Positions 21,101-34,000 of a stretch of DNA of 64,000 bases are shown here, one piece after another. The position numbers were made by a program, and so were the translations under genes. The stretch is from Macrosoma leucophasiata (Eukaryota > Arthropoda > Insecta > Lepidoptera > Hedylidae). Where the stretch lies: contig JAWQUS010000020.1 in assembly GCA_036365455.1 (NCBI GenBank), forward strand, positions 3,817,001 through 3,881,000, written 5' to 3'. The notes below the pieces were generated by a model. The model saw nothing but the letters and a program-made list of their open reading frames with translations. It was not told the DNA's origin and ran no database searches. Each line of letters begins with the position of its first letter. The first letter of the stretch is position 1.

Positions 21101-22542
21101 AACCGTGATTAAGCTATAAAAAAAATAGTTATGAATATCTACATTTTAAAATGTCAGCTTATGCTAGTTTAACCTTTCTTACGCAAGTCACAAATAGTCA
21201 CAATTATTAGTTACAATGATTTTTTCTTATTTGCATCGTTTAAATACTGGCATTGTAAATCCTATACCTAAAGTCGAATTTGAGTGTTTACATGATATGT
21301 ATGCTTGAATGTCTGCATCTACCCCTACCACTTTGGGGAAGACAGTCGTGTAATTACGTTTACCGAATTTATGCTTAATTTATGCTTAATTTAGGTACAC
21401 TATTGGTCGAATAGCGTTCTCAGAGCAATTAAAAAGTCTTCCGACCAGTGAACTTTTGTGAAAATGACTAAAAGTTTCTCCTACAATTATAAATACAACA
21501 GTATGTATTATTTTGATTAAATTATATTTGCAGCTATCATCACTAAGCCTAGTCCACCAACCATCATACACGGTTGCCCAACCCATAGTCCAAGCCGCGC
21601 CCGTGGTCCACGCGGCACCCATCGTCCAAGCTGCACCGATTGTCCACGCAGCACCCATAGTGCACGCACCCGTGGCTGTCGCTAAACCAGCCACCAGCTA
21701 CGCTTCATTCCAACAGGTAATTACCTATATTGAAGGCATACACAACCTTACATGCTAACAACGGCTACACCGCAACTGTCCCGATATCGCCTCTAATTTT
21801 AGGGTGGTGTGTAGGCCGTTTAAGCTACCCTGTAGTTTTCAGCACAAAAGTGATCCTTATGGACAACAAAACACTAACAATACAAACGGCATTTTTTAGT
21901 TCAAGTATCAACCTATATGATTGTGAGGTTGATTTAATTATGTAAACACACAACTAGCGCATATAAATGGTAGCCCAGCCTGTAGACTAGGCCGTGTTGG
22001 GGAACCATATGGCACTTATTGTCCACGTAGCACTCATAGTATCTACACGCATCTGTCAGTCAGGAAAGGAATTAATTAATGAATTAGACCATATAAACCG
22101 TAGCCAGTCCTGTAGTCTAGGCAGCGCTAGTGATCCACTCGCCACTCGACACCCATCGTCAAAGCGGCACTTAAATAGTGGCACAGGAAATCTTCAACCC
22201 TACACCTCTAACTATGAAGTCTTGTCTCAATGGGAAATTCTCCATCCCAAAAAAACTTCACTTTTATTATTTCCCGACCTGAAGACCCCGGGACAGTCTA
22301 AAATACACAGGGAAATAGAAGTTCAGAAATAAAACTTTTTTTTTTATTTAGTAATTATTTTAAAACATTATTATTATTTACAGGTGGTCCATCCAGTGTC
22401 GGTTGCCCAACCCGTGGTCCACGCTGCCCCAATAGTCCACGCTGCGCCCGTAGTGCAAGCGGTGGCCCAACCCATAGTCCAAACTTATGCTCAATCCTAT
22501 GCCCAACCGTACTCCGTTGGCTCGGTCGGCCATGGTTGGTAA
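18119..22542 (+). CDS. Secreted cuticle-type protein with Ala-Pro-Val-His repeats, four coding exons
   Basis: Exons 18119-18130, 20530-20598, 21534-21716 and 22384-22542, all phase 0 with GT-AG borders, encode 140 residues. Exon 1 gives only MRTI; exon 2 completes a signal peptide (VLFALLSVAVA, cleavage probably before KPNPGG). Such a split after four residues is a hallmark of insect cuticle genes. Exons 3 and 4 encode repeats of the form (V/I)VxAAP(V/I)(V/I)HAAP, ending in Tyr/Gln/Ser/Gly (QTYAQSYAQPYSVGSVGHGW). No chitin-binding R&R consensus is visible, so I place it with low-complexity cuticle proteins. Likely role: structural component of cuticle, exported by epidermal cells. Intron 2 holds SINE-A; intron 1 holds SINE-B and MITEs; intron 3 holds decayed copies of the repeat exon. 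Confidence 0.85.
18390..18780. mobile_element. MITE with TIR CACACTATGCCGA, in intron 1 of the cuticle-type gene
   Basis: CACACTATGCCGA at the left end returns as TCGGCATAGTGTG at the right end. The 18481-18730 interior (a TCATTTATTCATTTAGGGGCAGG block) is unlike the ends and may be a further insertion. No ORF. Confidence 0.6.
18867..19195 (+). repeat. Dispersed repeat R, copy 1
   Basis: About 325 bp that returns in opposite orientation at 25750-26075 (blocks TCTCGTCAGCACGGGGTCCA, CACGTAGAGGCCCTTTCGAG, TGAGATCCGGCACCTGCCTA). Moderately GC-rich. The short open frames across it are not conserved between the copies. Class unknown. Confidence 0.7.
19242..19451. mobile_element. Small element with TIR TAATAACACACG and internal GTCCGGT repeats
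   Basis: TAATAACACACG at 19242 returns as CGTGTGTTATTA at 19440-19451. The interior has five or more GTCCGG/TTTGGTCGG units, making it GC-rich against its surroundings. Non-coding. Confidence 0.55.
20127..20466 (-). mobile_element. SINE-B copy 1
   Basis: Minus-strand element. The tRNA-like head (GCGCGCATGGC, CTCGGTTAAGCACTA) is at the right, and the body contains CGTCGGTCCCGGTTGCTATCGATGG. The tail GCCCAGCAaTGGGACGTATAATGGGTTGCCATTAAT is at the left and ends in an AT-rich microsatellite. See the full copy at 62539-62892. It is in intron 1 of the cuticle-type gene, just before exon 2. Confidence 0.75.
20623..20933 (-). mobile_element. SINE-A copy 2
   Basis: Minus-strand full-length copy: the head TGCCTCGGTAGCCTAGTGG reads from 20933 and the B-box-like GAGTTCGATACC from ~20883. 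The tail ends at the left in TTACAGGCGCGAAGTTACG. It is inserted in intron 2 of the cuticle-type gene, about 25 bp after exon 2. Confidence 0.8.
21960..22190 (+). pseudogene. Decayed copies of the cuticle repeat exon inside intron 3
   Basis: Two tandem stretches resemble the exon 3 repeat. One is at 21967-22040 (GTAGCCCAGCCTGTAGACTA, CACTTATTGTCCACGTAGCACTCATAG), the other at 22097-22170 (GTAGCCAGTCCTGTAGTCTAG, CACCCATCGTCAAAGCGGCAC). The live exon has GTTGCCCAACCCATAGTCCA and CACCCATCGTCCAAGCTGCAC. Stops and indels rule out coding now. I infer tandem exon duplication followed by decay. Confidence 0.6.
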
Positions 22543-24835
22543 ACTCTACACTTTAGTTCGGTTGTAAATAATTTATATGACAATTTTTATTTTTACGCGT
22601 TGAGATCATGTCAGTTTTGTTGACGTGGTGTTAAGTTACGTAATAATAATATATTTCTTATCAGTATTGGGGTATTTTGAGTTTTCTTTGAATCCTTTGG
22701 TACATTTTCTGTCATGGTAAGCACAGTCAGGTTTTCATGTGTGAAATTTCATAAAAAAACAAATCTTATGATTTTTACATGAACCTTTTCTTTTTACCTA
22801 GTGGATCTGAAGCAACATAAAATGGCTCAATTTTTTTAAACGCCTCATCGTATTTTTGTATGTCGACATATACAACAATGGGACACATATATATCATTGT
22901 ATACACGTATACATTTAGGCAAATGTATACGTGTATACTTACAACCAATATTTACAAACGTAAATATGTATTTACTGGTCATTGTGTGGGTGTTTATAGG
23001 CTGCAGTCATCACTTAACATTAATGTGAACTGCATGCTTGTTTGAACTGCACTACAATGCACTTTTATTACATTAAAAAACAAAAAAAAATTGTAACTTA
23101 ATTCGTAAGGAATATCAACCTGAATTTTAAAACTGTATTAACATTTTTTACGTAATTAAGGGCGGCAAACAAGCATAGGTACAGTTGACATGGATGGTAC
23201 ATGAACATTACAATAGTAAGACACTCGAATAGTAAGTATATCAATGTGTTGCCGCCCCCGTGATCTATTTTTTTTACTGTGAGAATAATTACAAGGCAAT
23301 AAGAACCTAAATAAATTCCAACATAAAATAAAATCATTGATTTCAAATTTAACTAAGAAAAAACGAAAGATAGAGTATATAGAGAGTAAGAAAGAAAGAA
23401 AACTATTGAGTGAGAACGTGAGAAACTAAAAATAAAAAGGATTGTTATGTGAAGCCAAGATATATGTACGATGCCCATCTCAGCTATTTATTGCAGCAAG
23501 TGCTGCAACGCTAATATTCTGATAGGCCCTGTATTTGACAAACATTACGAACTACAAGTTTACATTAATAATTAAATTAAAAGTAGGGAAAGATACATAA
23601 TATTGTTTATCGAAGCATATAACCGAAAAATAATTCAATTGAATGCATTATAAATCACGTAGGTTATTGATTGTAGTGTTTGACACTTTTAATTTGTATT
23701 CAGACGGACCATTATCGACACTTTGTTTATATATATGATAAAGCCCTCCGGAGGTGTGCTCCAATTTAATGCATAGTTTACTTACATTACTACCAAACAA
23801 TAATATACATATAATATGAATAACTCAGGTAATATTGATAATTATTAAGTAGGTATTTCACAGTTAACTGGCCATAAAGATAATGTTTAATTTATTTTTT
23901 ACCATCTACCAGTACTGGTAATGTACTTACTGGTAACTGTTTATTATAACTTTGTTTAAAAACATGACAATTAAGTCATTGTCTTTGAAAGTATGCAAAA
24001 TTTTTCAACCTAAACAATATAAAAAATTAAAGCAGTATTCTCTTACTAAAATAAATCGGTATACAAAAACTAAACGATATTTCAGATAACTACCGAACTT
24101 AGTTCCGCTGTTTTCGCACTGACAATCGCATACAACACAATAAAGATTTGCGATCACGCACATCCTACGATGAATGAAACCGTAAATCGTGACTGCTTGT
24201 TGAATCGATACCGCAGTAGCACATCACTAGCGATCGCGTGACACGCGGTACATCGGCCAGCCACTGTCATGTGAATTAGGTCTAAGTTGGTACGACCATA
24301 ATGCTAGATTTTTCAGGGGATTATCTCAGAAGAGTAAAACGGTCGTAAGTGTTTAATGAATTTTTCTATTGGAAGACTTTTTCATGACAAAGATTCTCTT
24401 TTGGCGAGGGAGACGAAACATATTTTTAACATTTAGGCAAATATGCAAAAAATAAGTGGAGGAATATGTTAGTGCCTCTTCTATCATCACTTACATGCAT
24501 GCCGTTTCCGAAAACTCTTGACTTAAACATTTTCCAGAAAAATCTTAAGTAGTCAGTAATTGGCACTCGTTCAAAAGCTTTTTTTTTCAACTATATTAGT
24601 CAAATCTTTCTTGAGATAGTCATGCAATTTTTAATCCCGGAACAGTGCCAAGATACAAAAAACTTTATCAAAAGTAAGTACATCAATGAGGTGGATTGAT
24701 GTACAAATAAATTTATGTAGAAAATGACCTTCATACATATAGCTATTTTATAAATAATAATTGCTAAGATGGTGATTTTGTCAGATCCAAAAACAAACAA
24801 GGACTGTAGAATGTCCATAAAAATCGTAAAATATG
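22543..24835. other. Intergenic DNA between the cuticle-type gene and neprilysin gene A
   Basis: AT-rich. The only recognisable piece is a rep-P tail at about 22975-23075 (plus strand; GTTTATAGGCTGCAGTCATC, GAACTGCATGCTTGTTTG, then A-runs). A purine-rich GAAAGAAAGAAA tract lies near 23380-23400. I see no gene in 23080-24835. Confidence 0.5.
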
Positions 24836-25039
24836 GTCACAGCACAAAAAGTACAGACATTTCAGTGAGCCGCAGCAAGGCTTCAGTAAGACCAATACCT
24901 TGAAACTATGCGCACTGAAAGTCTTAGTCTAGACTTCGCGCCAACTATGCCGTAAATATCAAGTAATTCAAAAGAAGTTCAAAATTAGCAGTTTAGATAT
25001 GTTTGAAGTGTGATATTTTTGTGCTGGACTTCATTGAAA
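24836..25039 (+). promoter_or_regulatory. Conserved 5' leader and putative promoter of neprilysin gene A
   Basis: About 200 bp aligns with 43893-44087 upstream of gene B (CACAAAAAGTACAGA, GGCTTCAGTAAG, ATGCGCACTGAAA, TTAGTCTAGA, TTCGCGCCAACTA). Conservation outside the coding exons suggests that promoter and leader were duplicated with the gene. TCAGT initiator-like motifs are at 24862-24866 and 24883-24887; only the second is kept in gene B. There is no TATA box at a suitable distance, so the start site is uncertain. Confidence 0.5.
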
Positions 25040-28000
25040 ATGAACGCTTGGTCTGGAGATGGAGATGTTATGGGTCCAACAGTAACACGTAAGTCTAACA
25101 GCTCTTCCACACACCCACATGTTTGTTTTTTTTATGTAATATAGGTAGCAAACAAGCATGCATCTCACATTGATGTTAAATGATGACTGCAGCCTATAGA
25201 CATCTACATAAAGACCAGAGGTAAAAATGCAGATGCGTTCCCACTTCTGAGACCTAAGGTGTTATGCCTCTGTGCCGGAAATTACAGGTCCGTACATGAA
25301 CGATAGCGCTGAACACTACCATTTAGCGGCAAGTATATTAGGTACTCGTAATGCGGTGTTGCCTACGCGCGCGAGCTCCGACACTGGAGCTCAACCACCA
25401 GTAACAACGTTCGTTCCCATTCATCTACTATTGGTAGAGTTCTAGTGTAGGATCTCGAAGGCGTAGGCAGAGAATATGTAATAATACTACGTATAGTGGC
25501 ATTTGCAGAAATTTATATAATAGGCTGTTGTCTAAATTTCTGCAAGAGCCATACACTCGGGGGTGGAAGTGTCTAAAGGCATAATAGCGGGGAAGCCCGC
25601 TCCCAGCTCGAGATTACTCGCTCGTGATGGTGAAACCGGGGCCACACCTCTCGACACCCCCAGCCTCTCTCAACAGTGTTGCCCCCCGTCGACCATCGGG
25701 TTGGCTATTTAGGGGGACCACCAAGGAGAGGCGGGTCACCACCTGCCTAAAGTAGGATTCGATAATGTGAGATGTTGAATATAGGCAGGTGCCGGATCTC
25801 ACTCTATAGGCCCAGCCAGCTAGTCCCCCCAGTTCACCCACATAGCCCAAAGTTTGGCAAGTCATTTTTCAGTACAATAGTCCCATGTATTCTGCGGGTT
25901 CTCTCTGTGTCTGTATTAACTATTGATGCAGTCAGAGAGAGGCCCCGCCGAATATAACCCATTACAAAGTAGATCAAAATTCTCGAAAGGGCCTCTACGT
26001 GTTGGGCCCCCCATGGCCCCGCGCAAGCCCGGCAAAGGTCCGGGGTTTAAATTGGACCCCGTGCTGACGAGAGACTACGTATAGAATGGACACTACGACG
26101 TCCCGCCCGATTTGCTCGCATCACTCAACCCCTTCCCCTCTTATGGGCGACAGTTGGTATTTTCTACGTGCTACGCACACAGGTGCACGTGTAAATACTC
26201 GTCACAGATTGATGTCTGTGTAATAGAGACCAAATTAAGCGATTGTGTGGAATATTGTCGGAGTGTCCGCAATGTGGTAATGCATCGGGACGTGAAATGC
26301 GTTGGGACGTGACGACCCCATCACCCCCTAGTGTTTCGGACGTCTTTGGGGAAGGTTTTGTCCAGCAGTGAACGTCTTCCGACTGGCCTTTTTAAAATAA
26401 TAATTTTATTACTTTAAGAAACTTTTATCCAATTTAATACAATCCTTAGGAAGTTATTCATTTTTATTTCTAGGATGCGTAAGAGAATAGGGCGGACTTA
26501 ATGCCACTCGGCATTATCTTCCTGTCAACCTTTGGGCAATACAGAAAATCTACGAAGAGAGATTCATTGAATCTTATGACTTATAGGGGAGGAAATGGTT
26601 ACCTATATTAGGTTAGGATTCCACTGCAGAATCATTTCGTTTATCCAGATATGTTTCAAACCTAATTTTTACGCATATTTATAATCTAGAGAATATATAT
26701 CCACTAGGTTGCCTATATATTCTCTAGATCTATACAAATAAATAAAATTGGAGTGTCTGTTTGTAATATCAAAATCACCGCTTTTTACTAAATGCATATG
26801 TATGTATACACGGAACATATACCAAAACAACATTTTTGTCTGTCTGTCTGTTTGGCGGGGCCGCGGGGCTAATCTTGGGAACGGCTGGACCGATTTTGAC
26901 GGGACTTTCACTGGCAGATAGCTGATGTGATAAGGAGTAACTTAGACTACTTTTATCTATACATACAAATAGAATTGCAGTGTCTCCGACTTTGACGGGA
27001 CTTTCTTTGGACAATTTCATTTTCCTATACAAATAGTCCGTATCTATCAAACCTTTGACACATTATTTCATTCTGAGGCCATACGAAGTTTGCCGGGTCA
27101 GCTAGTCATAAATATACGTAATCTTCAGGTTTGCAGCATATCTGAATGATCGAAACAATTCTGCAGTGGAATCCTAACTTATATATGTTGTATTAATGTT
27201 CAATATTCTGAATCGTAAGGTAACAACATCATTCCAGTAAAGAAACTTTAGATTTCTAGAACAATTCTAGGTATTGTTGATTAAACGATATTGAGCACGC
27301 GACTGATTCTAATCCTTGAACTGTGGAGGCCACAATGCTAATCCTAAAAGTATACACGTAGGTCATACATAAAAAATTACAAAAAAATAAAAGCTTACAA
27401 TTTACAACGTACATACTCTCACGAAACCAAACTCTCAGATTTCAATGTAGATGCGTTGCTTCTCCTGAGGCCTGTGTTATAATGCCTCTGTGCCGAAAAT
27501 TTGAGGGCCGTACATTACCACGAGACCCGAACACTACCTATAATCAGAGAATAATACTACGTATAGAATGCACACTACGACGTCCCGCCCGATTTCCTCC
27601 CATCACCCAACCACCTCCCCTCTTATGGGCGACGGTTGGTATTTTCTACGTGCTACGCACACAAGTGCACGTGTAAATACACGTCACTGATTTATGTCTG
27701 TGTAATAGAGACCAAATAAAGTGTTTATATTGAATTTTGGCGGCGTGGTCGCGGTGTGCTATAATGCTGAACCATTAGCATCTGCAAAGTGAATAACTTT
27801 GATCTTGCCATCAATTTTGGAATTGAAACATTTTGTGATAAATATATTAGCTAAGTACTTCTAATTTCTTCTAATTCTAATTTTAATTTACTATTAATAT
27901 ATGTTTTTGCTTTTACTATATGTTGTAATGGTTATTCAGTATTCACTCTAGGTTATTTATGATTTCTTGACGTTTTGAAAGTATCTGTAAAGATCTATTC

Positions 28001-31000
28001 GAAATAAAAATATTTTCTTTCTTTCTCTCTCCCTTACCATTTAGCGGCAAGTAGATACTAGGTACTTTTGACTGAGGCAGTTTTTGAAAGACAGTCTCGC
28101 TTTTTATTCAGCTGCTCATACATGAATCAAGTTACTTGTTATATTAAGTTCTCCTACAGGTGCAGAGACTCCAAAAGCAACAACGCCTCCGCTGAAAAAC
28201 GGAAATGATCTTCGGGAATCAGGATACTTGATAGCAGTAGGATCCAGGACAGCTAGGTAATTTTAATATTTTTGTAATCAGCACAGTTCTAAATAATCTC
28301 ACGTATATTGTGATACGATGATTGCACTCGTACTACCAACGACAAATCATTTTGTTACTCGAGAAGAACCTTATAATGTCACCACGTAGGATTCGCCACG
28401 AACACGTCTGATGACACTGATCTTTTTAGAGTTCCGTAGTAAACAAGTAACCCTTACAGTTTCGCCATTTCCGTCTGTCTGTCTGTCTGTCTGGACCCTC
28501 CCCTCTACCAACCAGACGGTTGTTGTTCGAAATTTAAAAGTTACTGCAATAGTAGCTCTACATATAACGAAATTAAAAGGAAAACTATCACACTTAAGTT
28601 GGCTTTACAAGTTTGCGAGTAATACATAGTTGACCAAATGTTTTTTACTCGAAAAATTTAAACAACTCCTTTGAAAATATTTATTATTTTTTTTAATTAC
28701 ATTATTAAAACCTAAAAACCCTACACGGCGCGTGGCCCGACACGCACTTGACCGGTTTTTTTTCAGTATGTGTTTGTTTCAGGTTTCGAAGAAAACACAA
28801 AAGTAAAATGTTGATGATAGTATTCCTAGTGTTACTTCTATTTCTGTTATCCTTAGCTATAGCAATGACTGTATTATGTGAGTACTTGAACGACGTTTTT
28901 TTTTTATAGTTAAGAATTTCATTTAAAACATTAAAAAAACTATTTCTTGAAACTTTGGTTCGAGTGTGTCATACACCTGTACGCGAAGACGTTTTTTGGC
29001 CTATTTGACTTTTTATTCCAGCCAGCTTATTGCTATTACTTACAACATTATTTTATTCATTTATCACATTAAAGTCAGCAAGTTCTACGGGTGTCACTGA
29101 GGGCGAGATTCACAGACCGCACTACGACTTTACTTTCGAGCAAAGTACGCTTCGAACTGTCAAAACCCGTACATTTCTGACAGTTCAAAGCATACTTTGC
29201 TCAAAGTAAAGTCGTAGTGCGATCTGTGAATCTCGCCCTTAGACTCTTCTCCCATTCATAGGCTTACCTGTTGATCATTAATAATACGTTGTGCTGCAAC
29301 ATAACTATAACATAGTATCTCTTAGTATCTATTTTCTTAGTTTTATTTGACGCCCTTTTTTATTAAGTACGTTGAATATTAAGTACACGTTTCAGTCTAT
29401 CATTTAGCACACCTCTTTATACATTGTAGATGTAAAACAAAAGCGTCACAAGCCCATTCGGATATGTGAGAGTAAAGAATGTCTCCGATCAGCCGCCAAT
29501 CTTGCACTCTCAATGGACAAGACTGCTGATCCATGTCATAATTTTTATCAGGTAACTAATTTCGGGTTGTTTATTCTCTGGCACAGGATATAAGAGAATA
29601 ACCCTCAAGTCAAGTCAAGTTGGCCTTATTCTAAGCCATACGATTTTACGTTTTTTGAAGCTCTGTATCTAAACCGTAGTGTATATTCTCATTGACAACA
29701 TTGAAGAATTTGAATACATTACCAACACACAAACTTTCCAGTACGTCTGCGGCAACTGGGCCACAGACCACCCAAGGCCGGACGCCTACACATCATACGA
29801 TTGGTTCCGAGACAAGCAGAGCAAGGTTTACTCCTTGGTGCGGGATTACCTTTCAAGAAACATTAGCAACCAACCGCGGCCGATCCACCAGGCTAAAGAT
29901 GTGTATACCGCTTGCATGGATACTGGTAATATGGAAAATTGTGTTCCCTATTGAGTAGTTGAAGATGATATTGCTCTACATATTTAGCTTGCTTAAAATT
30001 AAACATATGTTTAGTTTTTTTTAAATATCTCATGAAAGTAACAAAACAAGCACATAGTCATCAATAATGATAAGTGCACACTACAGCCTTTAAGCATGAA
30101 CAAATGGGTTTTTTGAGGCCTTAGACGACTTATCGTGTGATTGATTCCAAAAAATTGAGCAATATATTTTTTATATTATTTTGCATTAACACATGCTTGT
30201 GAAATATATTTTATTTTTAAAGAAAAATGGAAAGAAAAAATTGACTTCTGGCGATACTCGAACTCGCGACCTACTGGGAATCTAGTCCAGCCGCTCTTCC
30301 AATTGAGCTACTGAAGCCCTGCCCGATTTGTCAAATCTTTCCTTCATAAATGCAATAGATGTGAATTATATCGGTTGCTTAACTAGCATAGTTGGTAATA
30401 GATGGCGCTGCTGCTACCATAAAGCAATGCAATAGATGTGAAGGAAAGATTTGACAAATCGGGCAGGGCTTCAGTAGCTCAATTGGAAGAGCGGCTGGAC
30501 TAGATTCCCAGTAGGTCGCGAGTTCGAGTCTCGCCTGAAGTCAATTTTTTCTTTCCATTTTTCTTTAAAAATAACATATATATTTTATAGTTTAAATTTT
30601 AATAATAAAAGATTCTAAGCCTACATTTAGGAATAATAGTAGTTGTACAAAGTTTTCCTATTACAGAAACATTAGACAGTCGTGGACTGAAACCTGTATT
30701 TGAAATATTAGAAAAATTGACGTTACCCAAAGTTCCTACCTTCATCAACGTGACTGAAAACTTCGATTATTCCAATTATAGCTTCGACTGGATTGACGCT
30801 GTTATTAAAATAAAGACACATATTGGAATGGATGTTTTAATAGGCTTTGATATATTTACCGATCCTAGAAACTCGTCTATTTACAGATTGGTTATGGGAT
30901 CGCCTGAAACTACTAATCCATTTCCGAGGTAATGTTTTGTTGTCTCAACATTATCATACAATAGAAGCACTCTATTAACTTATATCAATAATAGTAGTTC

Positions 31001-34000
31001 GATGTTATGTTTGAAATCATAAAATTATTTAAGTTTGTTTACTTACTGTTAATTCTGTTAAACTTGTTTTCATTCTTCACTACTGTTTCAAAAACAAATT
31101 ATTATTTCGCTTCGAAAGAACTTAAAACTGTGTCTTTGTTATGCAGTATTCTGTCAGTTATTGATTGGAAAAGAACCACATAACACACGTTACATTTAAA
31201 TAACCTAACTCCCCTAACTTAATTCCTTCAATATACCCAAGAAGATCAAATGCCCCAGTACATGGCAACTAACTGCAGTCAACGAGTAAATTTTACCAAC
31301 CACCAAGAACACTTAAATCATTCTTGCAGTATAAAAATCGTACTGTGATTTCAGCATGCACAATGAGAAAAAACGTCATGGACCACGAAATACCCCTACT
31401 GGAGAGATGAAGTTAGAAAAACATAAATCAATATTCAATAACAGGCATCATTTTGAAAATTACGAACACAAAAGTGACGATGAAGAAAAGATATCACAAA
31501 TCTACAAATTGTATTATGCAGCTCTGATAAAAGCGTTTACGATTGAAGCGGATATAGCCAAAGAAAGTAATTTAAGTGAGGTAGAATTAGACCAGAATAT
31601 TTTGGTGGCAGCGACAGAATATTACGATATGAACGATGATATGTACGAGGTAGTATATTTGTAGTTAGTGGCTATTATGTGTTATCTGATGTTCCAATTC
31701 CAAAGATCGATATTCGTGTTTATAGGAACAAGTGGTGATTAACTCACGACATTTATAATGAATACAGAACATGACAACTGGCGACAGAATGTCCAACTTT
31801 ATTGAATCACGTAAATTATATATCATCAATCATCTTTTTTAATTCACAACGACACATAAAACACTATAATAGATATTATGTTTCTTGTGAAGCTGAAATA
31901 ATTTGAATGTCTTTGTGACGTCATTGCTGTTTTTCTTAGAAACTTTTTTATTGATTATGATTTGTTTTTTATCAAAATAAGAAAAAGTGTTCTGTCTGTA
32001 GCTAGGATCTAAGATAGTTTGTCTAAAATTATATTTTTTGTTTAATACTATGTTGTAAAAAATATTTGGATGCATTCATGTTATTTCTGATCACCAGCAA
32101 GACCACTATTCATTTTTATTTAATGTAGTATCGTCTTGTCAACCCTGTATATGAAGTGAAAGTGTAAGATAGAGTACCTATAACAAAGGATTTCCCATAA
32201 TTCTTACGGGTATAATTTTGACGCTCAATCATCTACCGTCAATTTTCTACGACAAGTAGTTTCGACAGCGCATTGGTTTGCAGTCACTCTATCATTCAAT
32301 CTGTAAAGAAAAGAGTTGAAACTAAAACTGAAGACTTTGATTTAATTCTAAAATGTTATTAACATTTTTGTAATTTTTAGATGGAATCCAGTAATGATAC
32401 AGAATCTGAAGAAAACTTATATACAAACATACCAGAATATACTGTAGACCAAATACAATATCATACTGATGCTATAGTTGAAAGCAACAATGGTACAGCT
32501 GTACCTATATGGAAAAGGTACTTAGAAGGAGTTTTTAGTATAAGTGAAGTCACTCTAGATTTCGAAAAGGATAAAATTTTAATTTCCGAGAGTGATTTAA
32601 AATATATGTCACTGATGGCTGCCTTTATTTCAAAAGCTCCCCCTGTTACTATAGAGCTGTATATTTGGATTAAGGTATGTACAATATTTAATATACAGGA
32701 CTGAATTCTTAGAGCGTCTCATTTTATGGATTATTTTATGATTCCTTAATGTTGATGATTCAAGATAAAAAAAGAACAATCATTTAATATGAAAATCCAT
32801 ATAATTTAACCCCTGTTTTCCCTGATAATCAGAGAAGAGGCTAAGATATTCATGCATATAAACACCCTAGACTCACCAGTTGCGTTTACTGAGCCCCAAG
32901 TAGCAAGCCTACAGACATTCAAAGGGCACATTACCAATCTCCGAGAGTGAAAGTAACACTTACTCTCCGATTCGAAGATGAAACCCGGGATCTTAGCGTA
33001 GCAATAATGGCTGCCTACCACTACGCCACGGACGAAGTCTATATTAGTCTATATTATTCCGTATCAGGTTGTCGAAGTGATGTCAGTCCACACGACATCA
33101 GAACTGCGTACTTTATTCCAACGCTCATACGAAGAACTTCCATCACACCACGGCGAGTCTTCCGCGCCGCGTAGTTTACAATGCGCAAGCGCAGTAAATG
33201 ACATGCTTGGTATGGCTGTTTCTTACGCTATAGCTGACCGCCATTTCTTCAACGTAACTAAGCCAAAGGTAAAATCTGACATAATTAATTTTTGAGAACG
33301 ATTGGATATTAAATCTGGTTTTTAAGGTTATACTTGACTACATTGATCTTTGCTCACTTTTAAATGAGAAAGCATACCTAATATTGAAACCTTTAGATGA
33401 TCAATGACTATAAAGCGAAGAAAAAAACGTAGTTAACAAATTTTTCGCTTAACTTATTTCAAAAATTTCAGATTCAAACTATGCTCGATGAAATGAAAAA
33501 TGCGTTGGCACATCTTGTAGGTAAAACAAAATGGATGGACGATGATACTAAATTGGCAACATACCAAAAAATCATACAAATGAAGACACTCATAGGATTC
33601 CCTGATTGGTTGCTAGAAGAGCAGAGACTAGAACAGTACTATGATGGTGTAGAAGTAGATCCAAAGAAACATCTAGAAAATTTAATTAATACCGTTCAAA
33701 TAAAAATTAAGAAAGCTTTGAACAGGTTTCGTGAAGGCAATAATTTTACGTGGGCCACTGATCCCACTGAAGTCAATGCCTATCATACTTTTCAAGAAAA
33801 TACTATAAGTAAGTTTAATTAACATATCACATGAAATACAAATCTGTATTCAAATTATGATAATGTACTTACGTCGTCAACGATAATATAATTACCTACT
33901 CTTTGGATACTTACTACGTTTTACGAAACTTAAACACTTGTTATTAATTCGTTGTTATTTATAATGTTTGCATTTAAAGTTATAGTTTCTGACACTATAT

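Noticed and set aside
24862..24866. TCAGT as the transcription start of neprilysin gene A
   Set aside because: Not conserved in gene B and without a supporting downstream element; kept only as a possibility in the leader entry.
30468..30541. Possible functional tRNA gene with cloverleaf and T-run terminator
   Set aside because: The anticodon arm is mispaired, the loop gives no convincing isotype, and related units occur in inverted pairs at three loci. A mobile tRNA-derived unit explains this better.
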